This document shows positions 58,070 to 64,000 of a DNA stretch of 64,000 nt, piece by piece. Source of the DNA: Siphonodentalium dalli (lineage: Eukaryota > Mollusca > Scaphopoda > Gadilida > Siphonodentaliidae); assembly GCA_032622095.1 (NCBI GenBank), contig CP136063.1, positions 61,267,897 through 61,331,896 of the forward strand. The letters are read 5' to 3'. Position 1 is the first letter of the stretch. Every line of letters begins with the position of its first letter. The notes under the pieces are model-generated. The model was not told where the DNA came from, did no database searches, and was given only the letters and a program-made list of their open reading frames with translations. A program made the position numbers and the translations under genes.

Positions 58070-59767
58070 AAATATTTTGCTTCCTCCACAGTTGATTGAT
58101 CAATGCCATCACCAAAATAGGTAAGCCTCAAAATTCGGGAAATTTTCCCGACAAATTTCGACATAGTTTCCTTAAATTTTGGCATTTCGGTTTGTTTTTT
58201 CTTCCTGAAATTGGATTGTATTTGTTGCCAAAATTTAGGCAATTTATATAAGTGGTTTTCCCATTTATGACCGAATTATGCATATTTAAGTTAATAGAAA
58301 TCCGATATGTTGTATTTATGTGTATATACGTACACTATACATTATGTTAATAAAACTACTTTGAAATTTTCATTAGAGACATTGTATGGCTTGAATCGTG
58401 CACAGGAGCTTGTAACGCGCTCCGCTATATTTTATCACAGGTATTTCTGAAAAGATCATTTCTAAAGAAAATATCGCACAAAACAAATAAAAATTTATTT
58501 TTTGTTGTGTTATATTGTTTTAGAAACAATCTTGTCAGAAATTCCAACGCCTGCAGTCATGGGCAATTCTTATAGGCCTGCGTGATTTCTGCAATATTCG
58601 TGTGTATGCAACTATGCATGCATATTATATGCATGTATGATGTATCCATCTGAGATATAATTATGTACATTAATCGGGAGTGCGGCCTTACATACACTTG
58701 TTTTTCTACGCTTCGCTAAATGGTGCTATCCAGCGATGTGTACTGCATTAGACATTTTATTTTGCAAATTATCTACACAGTGCATGCATGTTATTTTGCA
58801 GCCAGTTTTATACACACGTGACGAGTATACTAGTGAATTATATATATTTATGACAAAATACCTCATCATTTTCTAAATATTAACACTACCGTACCGTACT
58901 TAATTGAAACATGTTTCTAAATTAATAAATAGCATCACACTATGTAGACAATCATTGCCGATTATAATGCAGTGCACATCCCCTGATTGTACCATTTAGC
59001 AATGCGTAGACACATAATTCATGTATTCGTGGTCCAACAACTTTAGAGTTATCAATCTTGCATGCTCTTGGAACAAATGGTTTGCGATTGGTGTCATTAT
59101 AACAGTAGAGTTACCACACTTGGTCTACCAAAAAGGGCCACGTTCCACCAATAATGCACAATTCCATCGATTATGCGGCAGCATCATAGTGTGTGATACA
59201 TTGAGAGGAGAATGTGGAAGCAGATGAGCTCAGTGGACACAAATATTGTGACGACTGGGGCATACAATATACAGTTATTGACTGATATGGAGGGAGTTTT
59301 GTTATACGTGCATGTTCAATGTGAAGAAAGAAGACAGTCCATTTGGTCGACATGCTGGCTTGCGAGTTATACTTCATATATAATCTGTCGCCTTATTCAA
59401 GGAGAAAAACTACCTTCTCAATTTAAAGTTTGGTGCACACCCTCCCCTTGGATCCAAATTTTCCAAATCAACTGCCCTAAAAATTCCAAATTTCGGAAAT
59501 TCCATATGCACCCCCTCCCCGTTGGTGTCCAAATTTTCCAAATCTACATCTACTATTATAAAATTTCCAACAGGATATTCCAGATATTTCGGAACTTTTC
59601 AACTAGTCACCCACCTAGGAGACCAATTTGCCAACTTTGTATTACTTTATGTGGGCTTTTTGGACTTTATTGGGCGGGCTTTTCCAAATTGAATGAAATG
59701 ATATATATCAATAAATAAATACGTAAAATACATCATAATAATACATCAATAATCATAAAATACTATA
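58070..59767. other. No gene supported
   Basis: AT-rich sequence. A 168-codon frame at 59212-59718 contains repeated AAATTTTCCAAAT-type words and has no family features, so I do not call it a gene. A CACCCCCTCCCC segment occurs at 59507-59519. Confidence 0.55.
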
Positions 59768-60706
59768 AAATACAAAAGTTACACATACACGTAAAGACAT
59801 ATATATGTCAGGGGTCGGAATTTTTTTTCAGGCACGTATGGCATTTTTTCCCTTTCGATCATTTTTTGTACTCACCCACCCCCACCGCCAATTTTTTTTC
59901 CGTTTTCGGCATTTTTTTCCGACAATTTTTTGACACCCACCCCCCCTTTTAACACTAATACAGAGATTTCGGGGGGGGGGGGATTCACTGTAAACAGCTG
60001 TATATGAATTTCTGTCAATACTATTTATCATGGTTGTTAACATGGACATGTAAATAGGAATGAGTCATTTTGAGGTCATTCGGCCAAAAAAACATGGCTG
60101 CCAGAGGCCATCTTTGATTTCAAAATTATCAACAAAATACAGCACGATAACTGCCTGCAGTCAGTTTACAGTTAGAATTACATTATTTATCTCATTCAAA
60201 GTGGTTTTGAAGCCCAACTCATTGCCAAAACACTAAAAAACACTAAAAAAATTGCTTGTTGGTGGCTTTGACCACCCACCCCCCCCCCTGTATATGTGGG
60301 CAATTTCACGAAGTTGTACTATGTTGCGTCCCTCGGTGATATCGGAACAAAATATAAACCCAATTTTAAATTTAGCATATGAATTAATAATAGTTTTTCT
60401 TTCGACATTAATGAATGTTTAAAAAAAAACATCATCCTAAAACTTGAAGGTTTATATACATGATCCGGTATGATGTACATGCATGAGGATTAACGGAATT
60501 TTGGAACATATATTTGGGCCCTATAATAAAAGTAATTTGATGTATATATGTACCTATGATTGTTGACAGAGTTTTTGGAAATGCTAAATTTAAAATTGGG
60601 TTTATATTTTGTTCCGATATCACCGAGGGACTCAATATAGTACAACTTCGTGAAATTGCCCACATATATATGTCTTTACGTGTATGTGTAACTTTTGTAT
60701 TTTATA
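59768..60706. repeat. Nested inverted and direct repeats
   Basis: The outer pair is ACAAAAGTTACACATACACG (about 59770) with its complement (about 60680). The inner pair, 60296-60378 and 60575-60663 (GGCAATTTCACGAAGTTGTA, GGTGATATCGGAACAAAATA), has about 85 bp arms and looks like a MITE of about 370 bp. The segment 60378-60574 inside the latter is repeated directly at 60708-60910. A poly-C/G-flanked copy of the 50.2-kb repeat lies at 59820-60280. Confidence 0.75.
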
Positions 60707-60914
60707 GCATATGAATTAATAATAGTTTTTCTTTCGACATTAATGAATGTTTAAAAAAAAAAATCATCCTAAAACTTGAAGGTTTATATACATGATCCGG
60801 TCTGATGTACATGCATGAGGATTAACGGAATTTTGGAACATTATATATTTGGGCCCAATAATAAAAGTAATTTGATGTATATATGTACCTATGATTGTTG
60901 ACAGAGTTTTTGGA

Positions 60915-60995
60915 ATAACATGCAATATGTCGCAAGTGTTATATATTTCAAAATTAATTTGAAACTTATAACGAAATAGACATATTGCATGTTAT
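60915..60995. repeat. 81-bp hairpin
   Basis: ATAACATGCAATATGTC and GACATATTGCATGTTAT form a perfect 17-bp stem, with a second inner palindrome TTTCAAAATTAATTTGAAA. Confidence 0.85.
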
Positions 60996-61486
60996 GATTA
61001 TAATATGTGTGCATTTATTTATGCGAGCTCATCCGGATGGGAGATCGGGTAAACAAATGCTGTGTCATAAATGATTATGATATAGTCATTTAAAGTAAAT
61101 TATTTTTTTGGTTCTCCTTGAGCCTAGTCCATTTTTATGTGAGACCATTCGGATGCGATGTGAAAACAAGATGCAGAGTATACTACTGCTCACGATATAG
61201 TAATTCACCATGCTAATCAGAAATAATAGACATTCACATTCTTCTGTGTCATTGTCTTATGGATTGATTAGGGTCTTTGTTTAATCTATTTTATTTATTT
61301 ATTTTTACCAGTATGTATATATGTTCCATGTTCCGATTTAATGTATATAATCCTGTTATCTTCTAAACTGGAAGGAATAAAGATATATAAGTCCTGTGAT
61401 CGGCCATACCTCTTAACGCGTACGTTAACAACAGAGGAGAAAAAGAGTTTGGAGTTTGGGATGATTCCCGGGAAGATTTGGTAGGG

Positions 61487-62066
61487 GGGATCTACTAAAA
61501 GACGGGACGCGACGATTTTCCGGGACGGGACGGAACGATTTGTCTAAAAGACGGGACGGGACGGAACGAATATTTAAAAGTCATTTTATTCGGAAATGAA
61601 AGAGTTTAGAGGCACAAACATGGTCTCAACTTGTTTATTGGTATCTACTCTATACGAATATGGTGTTTTCCCGATAAAATTGAGCGTATGCTGAACGGTG
61701 GCCGTTCGAATAACGAAGCGTCGAACTTAGGGAAATTTATCACTTCTGGGACGATAATCTAAACACTAAAAGTCATATTTCGTTTACATTTTCATGTTTG
61801 GGTGACGGATTATTGCAGAAAATGTTTGTCTAATATATACTAAATAGTAAAATAGAAGTTTGAACTTGTTTCTGATGGTAAAAGTAGTGTTTTTATCGAC
61901 GGGACGATGACACCTCCATTCTTGAAAAATCTCCATTCCACCGAACGAAAATCGGTCGAAAATCTTAACAGAAAAACTAGCATTATGTTCACATTTTCAT
62001 GTCTTTTAGACAAATCGTTCCGTCCCGTCCCGGAAAATCGTCCCGTCCCGCCTTTTAGTAGATCCC
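61487..62066. mobile_element. 580-bp Mutator-like MITE, 9-bp target duplication
   Basis: TTGGTAGGG flanks it (61478-61486 and 62067-62075). The ends GGGATCTACTAAAAGACG and, inverted, GGGATCTACTAAAAGGCG extend to about 72-bp terminal inverted repeats made of GGGACGGGACG motifs (GATTTTCCGGGACGGGACGG). A 9-bp duplication with G-starting long TIRs fits MULEs. Non-coding. Confidence 0.85.
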
Positions 62067-62707
62067 TTGGTAGGGCACAACCTTCTTGTTGGATTCTGGT
62101 TTGTCGCTGAAGAGCGTTGTTGGTTATCATGTCCCCGAAGCAGGAAGCAGGTTCGAAGCTGTTGGTGGTAGGTGGTTTGTTCTTTGTTCTTTGTCTTTGT
62201 CTTGTGTCTTGTTGTTGTCATTGGGAGGGGTCAGTGCTGTGTGGGGACGGGATGGGCTATCTGGGCGTCTCTCAGATAGCTTACATCCCGTCGTCTGTAA
62301 CATGGACAATCTGTATGGGTGTTGGTGATGTCGTTGATATGGTAGGAGTTGATGGCAGTGTCTTGGTCTGCTTTATTGTCTTGGTATTTTGCTGTTTCCA
62401 ATAGGTGTATTTGGCGTCTCTGAGAGGATGAGGTGGAAGGTTGAAGCGGCGGATGCATCTGGTGTTGTGGTGCCTGAAATGGTAGAGAGGGCATGTGAAA
62501 TATTAAAGTTATGTGAAACACTCTGGTATGGTGATCGATTAGAAATTGATATGTATTCTTGCTCAAAGTAGTTATTTGTTACGAATATTAATCCAAATTG
62601 ACGATACACACCGTCATTCTTATATATTAAATAAATGCAATGACACTCGATGGAGAAATCATTGTGTTAGATTATCGGTGATAGTTGCGTCCCGAATCGA
62701 GATGTAA
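62067..62707. other. No gene supported
   Basis: G/T-rich sequence with overlapping short frames on both strands and no motifs. A TTCTTTGTTCTTTGTCTTTG microsatellite-like stretch lies near 62180. Confidence 0.55.
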
Positions 62708-62875
62708 ATATTTACAATTGGGCGAAGTTCAGACGATGAAATTGTAAAATTGTTTAACTTAATTATGGAGACAGGACATTATCCGAGTGATTGGAGCGAA
62801 TCTACCCTCACTTTAATTCACAAAAAAGGAGACAAAAGTGATCCCAATAATTACAGTAAACAGACAATGACTTAA
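62708..62875 (+). pseudogene. Non-LTR retrotransposon reverse transcriptase fragment
   Basis: The frame reads DEIVKLFNLIMETGHYPSDW then SESTLTLIHKKGDKSDPNNY and stops at 62873-62875, followed by poly-A-like sequence. The pattern FNxIxExGxYPxxW...LxxIxKKGDxxDPxNY is the start of the LINE reverse transcriptase fingers domain. The YxDD catalytic part and all else are missing, so this is a short relic. The clade cannot be told. Confidence 0.82.
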
Positions 62876-64000
62876 AAAAAAATTAAAATGCGCATTAAGG
62901 GACTCATACTACGGATAATACAGTCACTATATGACAATAGCTACTATATCACCAAAACAAACAAAGGGTTGGGGCCTCCATGCTCCATAACTTGTAATCG
63001 GACCCCCCATTTCAGAAACTCCTAGACCCGCCTGATAATAAATTAAGCTTTTGGAAATCGTGAATCGGCGTGACGAAGTTTATAAATTATAATGACGAAG
63101 TTAAAATATAATGGCTTTCTGTGTCGTTTTCTGGAAACAAAAATGTCTCTATAGCTCTGCACAGGATGAGTAACATCTTTGTCTTTTAACTGCCATTAAA
63201 ATAACTGCATGGTTTTATCACAAGACCAACATTCAAATAGGAATTTACCCAATGCATGATATAATAATTACGTACGAAAAACTGTCAAACCTCATATGGC
63301 TTTCATTATGTCATTGACAATGTCGCTTTTATATGTCGATTCCTATATAGCTGTTGATAATGTTTCCTGGCGTTACATTGGAAGTAACTTCCAATTGATC
63401 AGGATCATAGTTTGTATTTCGATTTCCAGTAACTGGAATATATTCTGTTCGTGCGTTATTGTTATTCCAGTGAGTTTCGTTTTGGTGAGTGTTGTAACTT
63501 ATAATATTACTAAATTCGTGAATAATTTGATTATGATTACCTGACTCGTATTTAAATTCGCGCAGTACTACTTTTCGCTGTCACAATTCAGAAGCCACAT
63601 AAAATGAATGCATAAATACCCAGAATTTGCTAAAATTCCGAATGTAATGTGACACATGCATAACTCCACTTTGTTGGCTATTCTTCATTGATTGTATATC
63701 GTAAGACAATCAGTCTTCTTACTTCTGCAAGGGATCTGATATTGTTTAAAGCTATATGATAGTTGCTGCTCTATACATAAACCCAAATAAATAATGGTAT
63801 CGACAATACATGTATAAATCTAAAGGTTCCATCGTGTTTTCATGAAATTTAAATTATTCAACCCAACATGTTGGAGTTCTGGAAATAGCACATGCAATAA
63901 ATTGTATATACAATGAAATAACGACACGTATGAACCATAATAACAATGAAAATAGACCACATGTATAAATTATAAAATTCCACAATTTCTAATGATAACT
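62876..64000. other. No gene seen
   Basis: AT-rich unique sequence. An 82-codon hydrophobic frame (63296-63541) has no supporting motifs. Confidence 0.6.

Noticed and set aside
59212-59718. 168-codon frame
   Set aside because: It contains repeated AAATTTTCCAAAT words and cytosine-rich stretches, no domain, and a composition like the surrounding non-coding DNA.
63296-63544. 82-codon hydrophobic frame as a membrane protein
   Set aside because: It lies in AT-rich sequence where hydrophobic frames are common. No supporting context or motif was found.
1-64000. CRISPR array or prokaryotic defence system
   Set aside because: The tandem repeats present have no unique spacers (37-, 42-, 58-, 145- and roughly 160-bp units run head to tail) and no cas-like genes. 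The sequence is eukaryotic.

Overview
The window looks like repeat-dense, AT-rich nuclear DNA of an invertebrate animal. The only strongly recognisable coding sequence is a C2H2 zinc-finger array with the classic HTGEKPYKC linker. Everything else with a protein signal is a transposon relic: a hAT BED finger, a non-LTR reverse transcriptase fragment and decayed fingers. I see no operons, no prokaryotic signals and no intact multi-exon gene. A mollusc or other lophotrochozoan is my best guess. It rests only on repeats that look familiar (a GGGCCATAACTCTGG repeat, a SINE with a TTTATTGTCGC head, TACCGGTA motifs) and is not proven by the sequence.

Large-scale layout. Bases 1-514 and 57556-58069 are near-perfect inverted repeats, so 58 kb is bracketed by matching arms. 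The window starts exactly where the right arm's outer match runs out. Inside is a tandem segmental duplication. Unit 1 runs from 515 to about 14.5 kb, unit 2 from 16982 to about 39.1 kb, and unit 3 is a stub (about 39108-39835). The observed periods are 16.5 and 22.1 kb. Subtracting the insertions I can delimit leaves about 12 kb for both, so the ancestral unit was probably about 12 kb. Each full unit holds (a) a 6-kb inverted-repeat element (E1) with a broken unidentified gene, (b) a C2H2 zinc-finger array on the minus strand, and (c) a tail with a 37-bp minisatellite.

The copies act as empty and filled sites for each other, so many mobile elements are delimited to the base. These are an 871-bp element with GTGTGG duplications (copy 1 only), a 592-bp TTAA element and a 567-bp hAT element (copy 2 only), and 520-bp TTAA elements at several sites. 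A TA-flanked pogo-like element between units 1 and 2 (14570-16998) contains a TTAA MITE and a 1,042-bp palindrome built from 20-bp palindromic subunits. Unit 2 also carries a 4.2-kb inverted-repeat element with a 42-bp minisatellite core and a 3.9-kb TTAA-flanked insert packed with CTTAAG palindromes.

From 39.8 to 57.5 kb the sequence is a mosaic: a 5S-rRNA-derived dimer, a hAT element with a BED-finger relic, a satellite with a period near 160 bp, several TIR elements, a SINE, and an inverted pair of fossil C2H2 arrays. Beyond 58069 come another cluster of inverted repeats, a Mutator-like MITE with a 9-bp target duplication, and a reverse transcriptase fragment. No working system with several cooperating genes is visible. 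The most unusual things are the 58-kb inverted-arm structure, the zinc-finger tandem duplication and the self-complementary repeat elements.
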